Source of the DNA: JANWHF01 sp036276235
GTDB taxonomy: Bacteria > Planctomycetota > Phycisphaerae > Tepidisphaerales > Tepidisphaeraceae
Length of the DNA stretch: 26,957 nt
Assembly (NCBI GenBank): GCA_036276235.1
Contig: DATBDZ010000022.1
Coordinates: 1 to 26,957, forward strand
Direction: 5' to 3'
Shown here piece by piece: positions 13,934-20,883 of the stretch (position 1 is its first letter; every line of letters starts with the position of its first letter). The position numbers were made by a program, and so were the translations under genes. The notes beneath the pieces are model-generated. The model saw only the letters and a list, made by a program, of their open reading frames with translations. It was not told where the DNA came from and searched no databases.

Positions 13934-15546
13934 CGAGATTGGACAGCCGTGAGAGCTTCGGACAATCCCAAATAGCCGTGACTTTTTGCGACCTGGGCCG
14001 GCGAGTAATCGCGAACGTCTCGCACCCCGGCCCGCGCGCCGCGATCGAGGAGCATCTGCACTACATCCGCCTCCCCGCTCGACGCCGCCTCGTGCATCGG
14101 CGTTGTTCCACTCTCGTTGGCCGCGTTGATGTCGGCCCCGCCGTCGAGCAGAAGCCGCGCGATGATCAGGCTGCCGCGCCGACACGCCAGATGCAGCGGG
14201 GTCGTGCCGTAATCATCAGCCGCCCGCGGGTCGGCGCCTTTTTTCAGGAGTTCTTCCACCTCGCGCGGCGTCCCGTGTAATGCCGCATCATGCAGCGCGC
14301 TGCGCCCGAAGGCGTCCCGCGCCCGCTCCCCAACGCCACGATGCGCGATGAGGGTGCTGGCTAGCATCACGTGATCGGAGTCCGTCGGCGCAGCCTGCGG
14401 TGAAGGCAAGGCCGATAGATACTTCGCCGATTGATAATGCGATTCCGCCGCAACCGCTTTAGGCGCATCGTTCCCGCTGAAGCAGCACGCCCCGATCGAC
14501 GCCAGTTGGTCGTAACGCCCACGGTGCCCGTAATCCACGCCCCAGTATGTGCTCAACTCCGTCAGCTTTGCATCAAACCACGCGCGCGAGCGGCGATTGC
14601 CCGATTCGTCCGCATAATGGTCCAAAATAATCGGCGCCCGTTCCGCGACGGCGCGATGCAAAGCCGGCCTCAAATACGCGTCGAAGAGTCCGGGGTTGAG
14701 CGCCTCATCCAACTGATCGCTGATGAAGCGAGCGAAGAACGGCGACTCTTTTCCCACGTCAGGCCCCATCACCCAATATGCTCCCTCGCGCCGCAGCAGC
14801 GGCTCATATTGCCGGCCCTTGAGCCGCATTGGCTCGGTCAGGTTTCGGTAGAAGAGGAAGCCGGCGAAGTTCGCCGAGAGATCGCCATTGGAATAGTCTC
14901 CGGTTCCCACCAACCCCAGCATTCCCGCTTCCGACATGGTCCCCTCGGTGCCGACGCGGATCGCCTCGGCAACCGCTTGCTGCTCCGACTTTCCCGCCAG
15001 ATGCGCGCCGAGCCACCTGTAGTAGTATCCGATACCGATGTCGGTGAAGTGCCCGAGCTTGTCGGTGCCGATGTAGACGCCGTACACCTTGATCGTGGAG
15101 CTGAAGAAAGCCAGGTGCGACCATCCGCGGTAATCCAGCGGGAAGAACGCAAATTTGTAGACCCCATTCCATCGGTCGGCATACGCGACCACGCGCCCGG
15201 GAAACTGGCTCTGCATCTGCGGCGACGCCAGCGTCGCCTCAAATTTCTCGATCTGGCTCACCGACCACGGCCACTGCTCCCGCACCGCCAGCGTCACTCG
15301 CTCGGGCGACTGCAAATTGGCCACCTCCTGCGGCGGCGCGTGCTTCTCGATTGCCTCCCGGATCCGCGCATTGGCCACGGTCCTGCCGCGCTCGATCGCA
15401 TCATAAGCCCAGCGGTTAAGGTAATCCCCCAGATCCGCGAAGTTCCTCCCCGGCGGAACCGTAAATTGATCGGTCTCGTGTGCCGGCACAAGTGCCGCCA
15501 GACCGAGCATGATCAGAAAACACAAGCAAATAACAGACGCGCGCAT
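13930..15546 (-). CDS. Exported TDKLGHF-domain protein with C-terminal ankyrin repeats
   Basis: From ATG 15546 the product is 538 residues with a Sec signal peptide (about 1-22, ending PAHE). Residues about 25-345 form a domain I cannot name with certainty. Its core is YIGTDKLGHFTDIGIGYYYR (159-178), then VGTEGTMSEAGMLGLVGTGD and YSNGDLSANFAGFLFYRNL, a pattern with invariant-looking Asp, Lys, Gly and His. A short linker (about 355-405) leads to four ankyrin repeats (413-444, 446-477, 479-510, 512-535), the third and fourth with GTTPLHLAC/GTTPMHEAA type motifs. Ankyrins bind proteins, so a partner is likely, perhaps the lipoprotein whose start overlaps this stop. The open frame extends 75 residues upstream, but that part lacks a signal and crosses intergenic repeats. 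Confidence 0.8.
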   Translation of the reverse strand: MRASVICLCFLIMLGLAALVPAHETDQFTVPPGRNFADLGDYLNRWAYDAIERGRTVANARIREAIEKHAPPQEVANLQSPERVTLAVREQWPWSVSQIEKFEATLASPQMQSQFPGRVVAYADRWNGVYKFAFFPLDYRGWSHLAFFSSTIKVYGVYIGTDKLGHFTDIGIGYYYRWLGAHLAGKSEQQAVAEAIRVGTEGTMSEAGMLGLVGTGDYSNGDLSANFAGFLFYRNLTEPMRLKGRQYEPLLRREGAYWVMGPDVGKESPFFARFISDQLDEALNPGLFDAYLRPALHRAVAERAPIILDHYADESGNRRSRAWFDAKLTELSTYWGVDYGHRGRYDQLASIGACCFSGNDAPKAVAAESHYQSAKYLSALPSPQAAPTDSDHVMLASTLIAHRGVGERARDAFGRSALHDAALHGTPREVEELLKKGADPRAADDYGTTPLHLACRRGSLIIARLLLDGGADINAANESGTTPMHEAASSGEADVVQMLLDRGARAGVRDVRDYSPAQVAKSHGYLGLSEALTAVQSR

Positions 15547-15631
15547 ATCAAATCGCCCCGCGAGCGGCCCTACTCTAACTACTTTACGGACGAGCAGGCA
15601 CTTTCGGGACGGACAAATTTCATTCAATAAA

Positions 15632-15689
15632 TTGCCAGTTGCTGACGGGCTTTTCCCGACCTCGCGGCCCGCGACTGATAACTGACAAC
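15632..15689. repeat. Imperfect inverted repeat of AACTGAC-type words
   Basis: TTGCCAGTTGCTGAC-like sequence at about 15632-15646 is answered by GACTGATAACTGACAA at about 15674-15689, with a GC-rich, self-complementary centre. The match is imperfect. It lies upstream of the ankyrin gene, where the promoter should be. Confidence 0.4.
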
Positions 15690-15766
15690 CAAGTGAACCG
15701 CTGCAACGAGGGCCCGGACCGTCCGTGCGCCGTCTGCCAACGATCTCAGACGCCAAGCCGAATCGT

Positions 15767-15839
15767 GTCACGCGAAGCCACGAAGAGACGAAGCGAACAC
15801 GGATCTGATCCTCTTCGAGCCTTCGTCGCTTCGCGTGAC
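15767..15839. repeat. 73-bp palindrome of CACGAAG words
   Basis: GTCACGCGAAGC (15767-15778) pairs perfectly with GCTTCGCGTGAC (15828-15839). The pairing continues inward through ACGAAG words with a few mismatches (about 23 of 27 bases) to an apex GGATC-T-GATCC. It lies between the SDR stop codon and the ankyrin promoter region, both on the minus strand, and may end or stabilise the SDR message. The words CACGAAG/CTTCGTG also occur in the 770-1133 element. Confidence 0.8.
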
Positions 15840-15885
15840 CCCTCTCAGAATTTGGCCCGCTCTAGCACGTTACATCGACGGGTTC

Positions 15886-16899
15886 TCACAGTAAAACCTT
15901 GCCGCCTGTTGCGCCATGGATTTGCGCGGTGGTGAAACTGGCGTTGTTCTCGGCCAGCGCTACATAGGTGGAGGCCATCTCCGCGGGTTGGCCGGGGCGC
16001 TTCAGGAGCGACTGCTCGCCGAACTGCGGCAGCTTGTCGGCCGGGGTTCCGCCGCTCACCTGCAATGGAGTCCAGATCGGGCCGGGGGCCACCGCGTTCA
16101 CGCGGATCCCTTTGGGCGTGAGTTGCTTGGCCATGATCTTGGCGAGCTGCGCGTTGCACGCCTTGGTCTGCGCATAGTCCAGGAGATTGGGCGAGGGGTC
16201 GAATGCCTGTTCGGAGGCAGTGTAGATGATGGCCGCGCCGGCCGGGAGGTGAGGCACGGCAGCCTTGGTGATCCAGAACGGAGCGTAGACGTTGGTCTTG
16301 AAGGTGGCGTCGAAGTCTTCGGTTGTCACGTCGAGAATCGAGTCGCGCGACTGCTGTCTGCCGGCGTTGCTGACCAGAAGATCGAGGCCGCCGAGCTGAT
16401 TGAGCGCCTCCGCCACGAGCCGCTGGCAGAAGGCCTCGTCTCGAAGGTCGCCGGGGATCGCGACGGCCTTTCGGCCCGCGGCACGAATAAGTTCGATGAC
16501 CTCCCGTGCGTCGGGCTCTTCAACCGGAAGGAAGTTGATCGCGACATCCGCGCCCTCGCGTGCGAAGGCGATCGCGACCGCGCGGCCGATGCCGCTGTCG
16601 CCCCCGGTGATCAGCGCCTTGCGGCCCGCGAGCCGGCCCGAGCCCTTGTAGCTGTTCTCGCCATGGTCGGGCCGCGGGTCCATCTTGGAGGCCAGCCCCG
16701 GCCAATCCTGCTGCTGTTTTTTAAACGGCGGCTTGGGGTACTCGGTGACGGGATTTTGCAGCCCGGACTCGTGAGGCTTGGCATCATCAGCCGCAGCCGA
16801 CGCGACGGCCGGGGCGACGGCAAAAAACCCAGCCGCCGCACCCGCTCGTATCATCTGACGACGCGAAGGCGATACATTTGGTTGTTCAGTCTTGTCCAT
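15886..16899 (-). CDS. Tat-exported short-chain dehydrogenase/reductase
   Basis: A 337-residue NAD(P)-dependent oxidoreductase with a twin-arginine signal: SPSRRQMIRAG (10-20), then a hydrophobic Ala/Gly/Phe stretch to about 36. A 50-residue spacer precedes the SDR core. The core shows TGGDSGIG (98-105) for cofactor binding, SNAG (177-180), a catalytic Ser229 in YTASEQAF, and YAQTK with Tyr242 and Lys246. RPGQPAEMA (301-309) near the end is typical of the YdaD/glucose-ribitol dehydrogenase-like branch. Tat export fits a protein that must fold around its cofactor before crossing the membrane. ATG 16899 was chosen for its GAAAGAG ribosome site; the longer frame adds 24 unlikely residues. The substrate is unknown. 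Confidence 0.9.
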   Translation of the reverse strand: MDKTEQPNVSPSRRQMIRAGAAAGFFAVAPAVASAAADDAKPHESGLQNPVTEYPKPPFKKQQQDWPGLASKMDPRPDHGENSYKGSGRLAGRKALITGGDSGIGRAVAIAFAREGADVAINFLPVEEPDAREVIELIRAAGRKAVAIPGDLRDEAFCQRLVAEALNQLGGLDLLVSNAGRQQSRDSILDVTTEDFDATFKTNVYAPFWITKAAVPHLPAGAAIIYTASEQAFDPSPNLLDYAQTKACNAQLAKIMAKQLTPKGIRVNAVAPGPIWTPLQVSGGTPADKLPQFGEQSLLKRPGQPAEMASTYVALAENNASFTTAQIHGATGGKVLL

Positions 16900-16954
16900 G
16901 GCAGTCTCTTTCTCGTTCTGCGAGTGAAGGCAGCAACTTTGGCCGCCGGTCACC

Positions 16955-17403
16955 TTGGCTGAATCGGGCACACGTCACGGCGACGTCGCCAGTGAGGCCC
17001 GATCGAAGCGAAGTTGCTTTGCAAAGGTGGTGCCCCCGCTTTGCAAGCTGGACGACATCGCCGACTTTACTTGCAGCCGCGGATACGACGACCCCTGCAA
17101 CCCAGAGCGGCGCGCATTCAAACTACATGTGCTCGATACGATTGGCTGCGCGATTGGGGCGCTATTAGATGGCGAACCGGTGGTCCGGGCGCGCCGCGTG
17201 GTTGACGAGCTGGGCGGTCGCCAACAATGCAGCATGATCGGCGGCGGGCGCACGTCTCTGCCGCAGGCCGCGTTCTATAACGGCGCCTTGGTTCGCTACT
17301 GGATTTCATGGATACGTATCTGGCCAAGGCAGGCGAATGTCACCCTTGCGACAACTTTGCATCGCTACCGGCGGCGGCGGAACGGGAGGCTCCGGCTGCT
17401 TAA
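16955..17403 (+). pseudogene. MmgE/PrpD family relic, frameshifted and 3'-truncated
   Basis: From about 17050 the plus strand matches the N-terminus of MmgE/PrpD proteins (2-methylcitrate dehydratase-like, usually about 450-500 residues): DDIADFTC, KLHVLDTIGCAIGAL, VDELGGRQQCSMIGGG and PQAAFYNGALVRY. At 17299/17300 one base is missing (CGCTAC then TGGATT, where CTGGAT is expected). In the shifted frame the family sequence goes on as LDFMDTYLAKAGECHP, CDNFASLPAAAERE and then stops at a TAA (17401-17403). Nothing of the remaining two thirds of the protein follows. The gene is therefore dead, and its 3' part is deleted or replaced. The 16955 left edge is the furthest possible start in frame and is approximate. 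Confidence 0.85.
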
Positions 17404-17448
17404 ACGTGTGGAATGCCTTGCCACACTCCGCGGCTGTGTCATCAAAAT

Positions 17449-18381
17449 TTATTGGACAGTGCTGGGGCGGGTGGCCGTCATTTGGGCAAGCAGCCCCTGG
17501 CCAAAAGCCGCAAGCTCGCCCATCGAGCGAATCGGGAAAATATTCGCAACGCTGCGACGAACAAATGGCGCGGAGCCGTGGCCGCCAATCACCAGCTTCG
17601 TGCCTCTGGCGGCGAGTGTTGCCGCCAATTTTTTGATCTGGGCTTGCAGTAATTTCTCATCGGCAACCGCGCTGATTGATACCCACACCAGCGCCGCGTC
17701 GGTGAGGGCGGCCTCGTCGGCCAGAAGTTTCAACGGCGTACTCGCGCCGAAGTTGACATCGCGCAGTCCAGCTTCCGCCAGCACGGTTCCAGCCATGAGC
17801 GAGGGGATTTGATATGGGTCTCCTTCGGGTGCGCCGCCGATCGCCAGTGGCGCCGATTCTGGCAACGTCGGAAGGAGCGCTCGAAGGCTGGTGAGCATTC
17901 CAAGACAGATCTCAGTGGCACGATGCTCGACAAGGATGCCGCGATCCTCGTGTTTCCAAAGCTCGCCCATGCGATGCATCGCGCCGCGAACGGGTCCATC
18001 AAAAAGCTCATGCATCGTGCGACCTTTGAGGTACCACGACAACGCCATTCCGCTCGCCACTTCGCGTCGTCCTTCACACAGTGCGGAAAAAAGTGATTCC
18101 TCCTCGCCGCTGGCGGCTTCGCTCGGCTCGGCCATAGGCGGAAGCTGAAGCAACTCCGGCTTGACGATCACCGCGCCGATCCTTCGGACGAATTGCAGTG
18201 CATCGCGAAGTGGAACGCGACGGTGCCCCCCTGCCGTGCGGGAAACACGGATATCGCCGCTATCGATCCATCGCCGCAGCGAGCTTTCGCTGGCTCCAAT
18301 CGCGTCCGCGATATCGCGCGGGGAAACCAAGGCGTTTAAGTCTAGGGAGCTGGCGGATTTGGAGGGTTCGCGGGTGTTCAT
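17449..18381 (-). CDS. MerR-type regulator with CarH-like B12-binding region
   Basis: A 310-residue regulator. Residues about 17-65 form a MerR/excisionase winged helix (VSPRDIADAIGASESSLRRW, then RTAGGHRRV). A helical B12-binding-2-like domain (about 95-170) and a Rossmann B12-binding-like domain (about 175-300) follow. This is the architecture of CarH/LitR, adenosylcobalamin photoreceptors that repress carotenoid genes in the dark. W142 and E152-H153 match the residues that cap the adenosyl group in CarH. However, the position next to the Trp is Lys143 instead of the CarH His, and the lower-ligand motif DxHxxG reads D188-P-Y190-Q-I-P, with Tyr in place of His. Cobalamin binding may therefore be weak, altered or lost. 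It is divergent from the DUF378-FAS1 operon. Confidence 0.82.
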   Translation of the reverse strand: MNTREPSKSASSLDLNALVSPRDIADAIGASESSLRRWIDSGDIRVSRTAGGHRRVPLRDALQFVRRIGAVIVKPELLQLPPMAEPSEAASGEEESLFSALCEGRREVASGMALSWYLKGRTMHELFDGPVRGAMHRMGELWKHEDRGILVEHRATEICLGMLTSLRALLPTLPESAPLAIGGAPEGDPYQIPSLMAGTVLAEAGLRDVNFGASTPLKLLADEAALTDAALVWVSISAVADEKLLQAQIKKLAATLAARGTKLVIGGHGSAPFVRRSVANIFPIRSMGELAAFGQGLLAQMTATRPSTVQ

Positions 18382-18422
18382 CTGCCCGAATCTACCATAT
18401 TAAGCGGATGCGTACATGAGAT

Positions 18423-18496
18423 TTGACAGATTTGGAAGATTTATTGCTTGACATCCCGGCGCTCCCCGGCAATACTGTGACAGATATGGAAGGTTT
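18423..18496 (+). promoter_or_regulatory. Promoter flanked by two direct repeats, upstream of the DUF378-FAS1 operon
   Basis: TTGACA (18448-18453), a 17-base spacer and AATACT (18471-18476) form a good plus-strand promoter, with a start near 18483. Two direct repeats flank it, at 18423-18442 and 18477-18496. They match at 17 of 20 positions (core GACAGAT-TGGAAG), are 54 bases apart, and lie just upstream of the -35 and just downstream of the -10. The first also lies about 40 bases from the start of the divergent MerR-type regulator. They are likely operators, perhaps for that regulator; CarH sites contain a related ACA core. Confidence 0.6.
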
Positions 18497-18630
18497 GGTT
18501 GATTTGACTGTTTTACGAAGATTCGGGGCGTGAACAAGACTTCAAGCGTGATGGTGACTGCATCGCTCCGCGGCACGTTTCGCGACGACCGTGCGGCAGG
18601 CGGTGAAGTTCTGAGCCTCATTTTTAACAG

Positions 18631-18651
18631 CCGCCGGTGAGTTGCCGGCGG
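18631..18651 (+). terminator. GC-rich hairpin followed by T-run in the operon leader
   Basis: CCGCCGG (18631-18637) pairs with CCGGCGG (18645-18651), followed by GTTTTA. It lies about 150 bases downstream of the predicted transcription start and 24 bases before the ribosome site of the DUF378 gene. It could be a leaky terminator or attenuator, or end a short leader RNA. The other bases of the 305-base gap show no gene. Confidence 0.4.
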
Positions 18652-18686
18652 GTTTTACTGATTCTTTCGTCGCAAAGGAGACAGTC

Positions 18687-18902
18687 ATGAAGGTCCTGGA
18701 TCTGACCGCGATGATTCTTGTCATCGTCGGTGCGTTGAATTGGGGTCTGGTCGGCACCGCCCACTTCAATCTCGTTACCGCAATATTTGGCCAGACGGTT
18801 TTGGCCTCCACGGTGTTTGCACTGGTGGGCGCGGCGGGGGTGTTCCTCGCGGTCCGCCTGGCGATTGCACCCAAGCGCGTTCTGTGGGCGCAACCGGCCT
18901 AA
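18687..18902 (+). CDS. DUF378 small membrane protein
   Basis: A 71-residue protein with two hydrophobic helices (about 4-24 and 33-57) separated by a short loop. The motif DLTAMILVIVGALNWGLVG is characteristic of DUF378 (YuzA-like) proteins, which sit in the inner membrane and have no known biochemical role. ATG 18687 is fixed by a perfect AAGGAG six bases upstream; the longer open frame adds a polar, signal-less extension. The fasciclin gene follows after 38 bases with the same type of ribosome site, so the two form an operon. A short basic C-terminal tail follows the second helix. Confidence 0.88.
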   Translation: MKVLDLTAMILVIVGALNWGLVGTAHFNLVTAIFGQTVLASTVFALVGAAGVFLAVRLAIAPKRVLWAQPA

Positions 18903-18940
18903 CTGAAAACATTCGAGTCAACTTTGTTAAGGAGCTAGCT

Positions 18941-19432
18941 ATGCGTTTCGGAAAATTTTCTACGTCTCTGCTCTGCTTAATGCTCGCACTCGCTTCGTCA
19001 GCGGTGCGTGCTGGGGAGCCCAAGTCCAAGGACATCGTCGATACCGCCGTTGCCGCGGGCCAGTTCAAGACGCTCGCCGCCGCGCTGAAGGCGGCGGGCC
19101 TCGTGGACACGTTGAAAGGTGCCGGCCCCTTCACGGTGTTTGCACCGACCGATGAGGCCTTCGCCAAACTTCCGCCGGGCACTGTGGAAGGTCTGCTCAA
19201 GCCCGAAAACAAGGGCACCCTCATCGCGATCCTGACGTATCACGTCGTTCCTGGCAAAGCGATGGCCAAGGACGTGACCTCCATGAGCTCGGCCAAGACC
19301 GTCAATGGTAAAGAACTCCAGCTCAAGGTTGCGGACGGGAAGGTCATGATCAATAACGCGACGGTCACCCAGGCCGACATCGCTGCGAGCAATGGTGTGA
19401 TTCATGTGATCGATACGGTGCTTTTGCCGTAA
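18941..19432 (+). CDS. Secreted fasciclin (FAS1) domain protein
   Basis: A 163-residue exported protein with a Sec signal peptide (about 1-24, ending AVRAG) and one FAS1 domain. It shows the two conserved FAS1 blocks, GPFTVFAPTDEAFAKLP (about 62-78) and a C-terminal GVIHVIDTVLLP, plus the Tyr-His motif in ILTYHVVPG. FAS1 domains mediate adhesion and protein-protein contacts at the cell surface or in the periplasm, and some bind carotenoids. ATG 18941 follows AAGGAG at seven bases. It is the second gene of an operon with DUF378 and ends before a good terminator. Its divergent neighbour is a CarH-like regulator, which invites but does not prove light-linked control. Confidence 0.93.
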   Translation: MRFGKFSTSLLCLMLALASSAVRAGEPKSKDIVDTAVAAGQFKTLAAALKAAGLVDTLKGAGPFTVFAPTDEAFAKLPPGTVEGLLKPENKGTLIAILTYHVVPGKAMAKDVTSMSSAKTVNGKELQLKVADGKVMINNATVTQADIAASNGVIHVIDTVLLP

Positions 19433-19466
19433 GTGCCGCGGTGATTTTCCCACACAACCAGGCACG

Positions 19467-19496
19467 AGACCGGGCCCGCATCAGCGAGCCCGGTCT
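19467..19496 (+). terminator. Intrinsic terminator after the FAS1 gene
   Basis: AGACCGGGC (19467-19475) pairs perfectly with GCCCGGTCT (19488-19496) around a 12-base loop, followed by TTGTCGTTT. It lies 34 bases past the FAS1 stop codon. The stem is strong and the T-tract modest. It could also serve the convergent DUF1552 operon, though the minus-strand tail is not T-rich. Confidence 0.7.
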
Positions 19497-19567
19497 TTGT
19501 CGTTTGAAGTTGAGAATGATGCGCCGGCTGTTTTCTTCAGACTCGCTGGCCAACGACTATGAAGCAG

Positions 19568-20872
19568 TCAAGCCATCTCAAGTCCACGCATGGTGCTGGT
19601 GCCGCTGGAGAAGCCGGCGGCTTCGATGCCGAGGCGCTGGAGCAGCGATACGTGCAGGTTGGTCAGCGGGTAGTTGTTCTTCGTATCAAACGCCAGATGC
19701 TGGCCATGTTTGAATCCGCCGCCGGCGAGCAGCGCGGGCAGGTTGTCATTGGAGTGCGAATTCGCGCTGCCCATGTTGGTGCCGTATAGAACGGCGGTTT
19801 GGTCCAGCAAGGTGATGCCCTGCTCGGATACCTGGCGCAGCTCCGTGAGGAACGTCGCCAGATCGCGGAACTGGGCTTCCTCGATTCGGCGAAGCTCGCT
19901 TACCTTTTCCTCGCGGTGTCCATGATGTGTGAGCTCATGCGTGTTGGATTTCACGCCTGGGATCGTGCGCGGGGTAATGCTGCCGACACTGGCGGCGATT
20001 GTGACGACGCGGGTGCTGTCGGTCTCCAAGGCAAGGCGAACCAGATCGAACATCACGCGGTTGTTCTTTGGCAGATCGTTGCGGTCGGTCAGCTCTTCGG
20101 GTTTGGCGGCGGTGACCTTGGGCTTGGGCTTGCCGATCCATCCTTCCGCCGTCGCCAGGCGGCGTTCGAGCTCGCGAACGCTGGTGAAGTATTGATCGAG
20201 CCGATCGCGGTCTGCCGCCCCGACTTCGGATTCGAGTCGGCGGGCCTTCTCGCGGAGGGTATCCAGCAGGCTGCGATCCTCCTTGAGGCGCTGCACTGCC
20301 ACCGCTTTGGCCTGCGGCGTGTCTTCCACGAAAAGCTGCTGGTAAAGCTTCACGGGACTGATGACCGGAGGAATCATCGACCCGCTGCGCGTCCAGGAGA
20401 GGCTCAGGTTTTCCGTGCCGATCATTAACGCCAGCGAGGGTAGCCGCGTTGATCCTCCCACTTTCTCTGCCATCACCTGATCCAGCGAGATGCTGTTTCG
20501 AAACGTGCCGCGGCTTGCGCCCGGCGCTCCGGTGAGGAAGGATTTTTCCGAAGCATGGCCGCCATCCACGCCGGGCAACGAAACGCCGGAGAAGACCGTC
20601 ATGTCCGCCCGATGCTCCTTGAGGATTTCCAGATACGGCGTGCTTTCGTAATCTCTTCCGGGCGTCGCCGGGAAGAAGAACTCCGGCATGATGCCCATGT
20701 TTGTCATCATCCCCACAAAGCGGCGCGGCGGCGGTGCTGATTGCACGCCGCGCTCTTGCGCGAAGGCCGGCGTCATCGCGTCGAGCCACGGCAGCGCCAG
20801 CATCACGCCGGCGCATTTGAGAAAGCGACGACGATCCAGCGGACGGACAGTTGAAATGTGCGGGACATTCAT
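19568..20872 (-). CDS. DUF1552 protein, Tat-exported
   Basis: From ATG 20872 the product is 434 residues. A twin-arginine signal is clear (LDRRRFLKCAG at 12-22, hydrophobic core to about 37, ending AFAQE). The rest is DUF1552, a family related to DUF1501-type phosphatase/sulfatase-fold proteins and of unknown substrate. Visible features are MTNMGIMPEFFFP, SGVSLPGVDGGHASEKSFLTG, a charged coiled-coil-like middle, THELTHHGHREEK, and GTNMGSANSHSNDNLPALLAGG. A GTG at 20887 would overlap the upstream stop as GTGA and add five residues, so coupling is possible with either start. It forms an operon with the DUF1592-type cytochrome gene, the usual partner of DUF1552 in this phylum. Confidence 0.92.
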   Translation of the reverse strand: MNVPHISTVRPLDRRRFLKCAGVMLALPWLDAMTPAFAQERGVQSAPPPRRFVGMMTNMGIMPEFFFPATPGRDYESTPYLEILKEHRADMTVFSGVSLPGVDGGHASEKSFLTGAPGASRGTFRNSISLDQVMAEKVGGSTRLPSLALMIGTENLSLSWTRSGSMIPPVISPVKLYQQLFVEDTPQAKAVAVQRLKEDRSLLDTLREKARRLESEVGAADRDRLDQYFTSVRELERRLATAEGWIGKPKPKVTAAKPEELTDRNDLPKNNRVMFDLVRLALETDSTRVVTIAASVGSITPRTIPGVKSNTHELTHHGHREEKVSELRRIEEAQFRDLATFLTELRQVSEQGITLLDQTAVLYGTNMGSANSHSNDNLPALLAGGGFKHGQHLAFDTKNNYPLTNLHVSLLQRLGIEAAGFSSGTSTMRGLEMA

Positions 20873-20883
20873 GTCGATACGAC

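Noticed and set aside
13933..14185. Longer version of the lipoprotein gene starting near 14185
   Set aside because: It would overlap the ankyrin repeats in another frame and bury the lipoprotein signal; the ATG at 13933 with its lipobox is far better.
14431..15630. Plus-strand open frame of 399 codons
   Set aside because: It is antisense to the ankyrin gene, Arg/Pro-rich and without a ribosome site or domain.
15547..15771. Upstream extension of the ankyrin gene to 15771
   Set aside because: The added 75 residues lack a signal, cross intergenic repeats, and the ATG at 15546 begins a clear signal peptide.
15916..16962. Plus-strand open frame of 348 codons
   Set aside because: It is antisense to the SDR gene, whose catalytic motifs are complete; the shadow shows none.
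18483..18686. Cobalamin riboswitch in the leader near the B12-type regulator
   Set aside because: I looked for the B12-box GCCACTG and the usual long-range pairing and did not find them.
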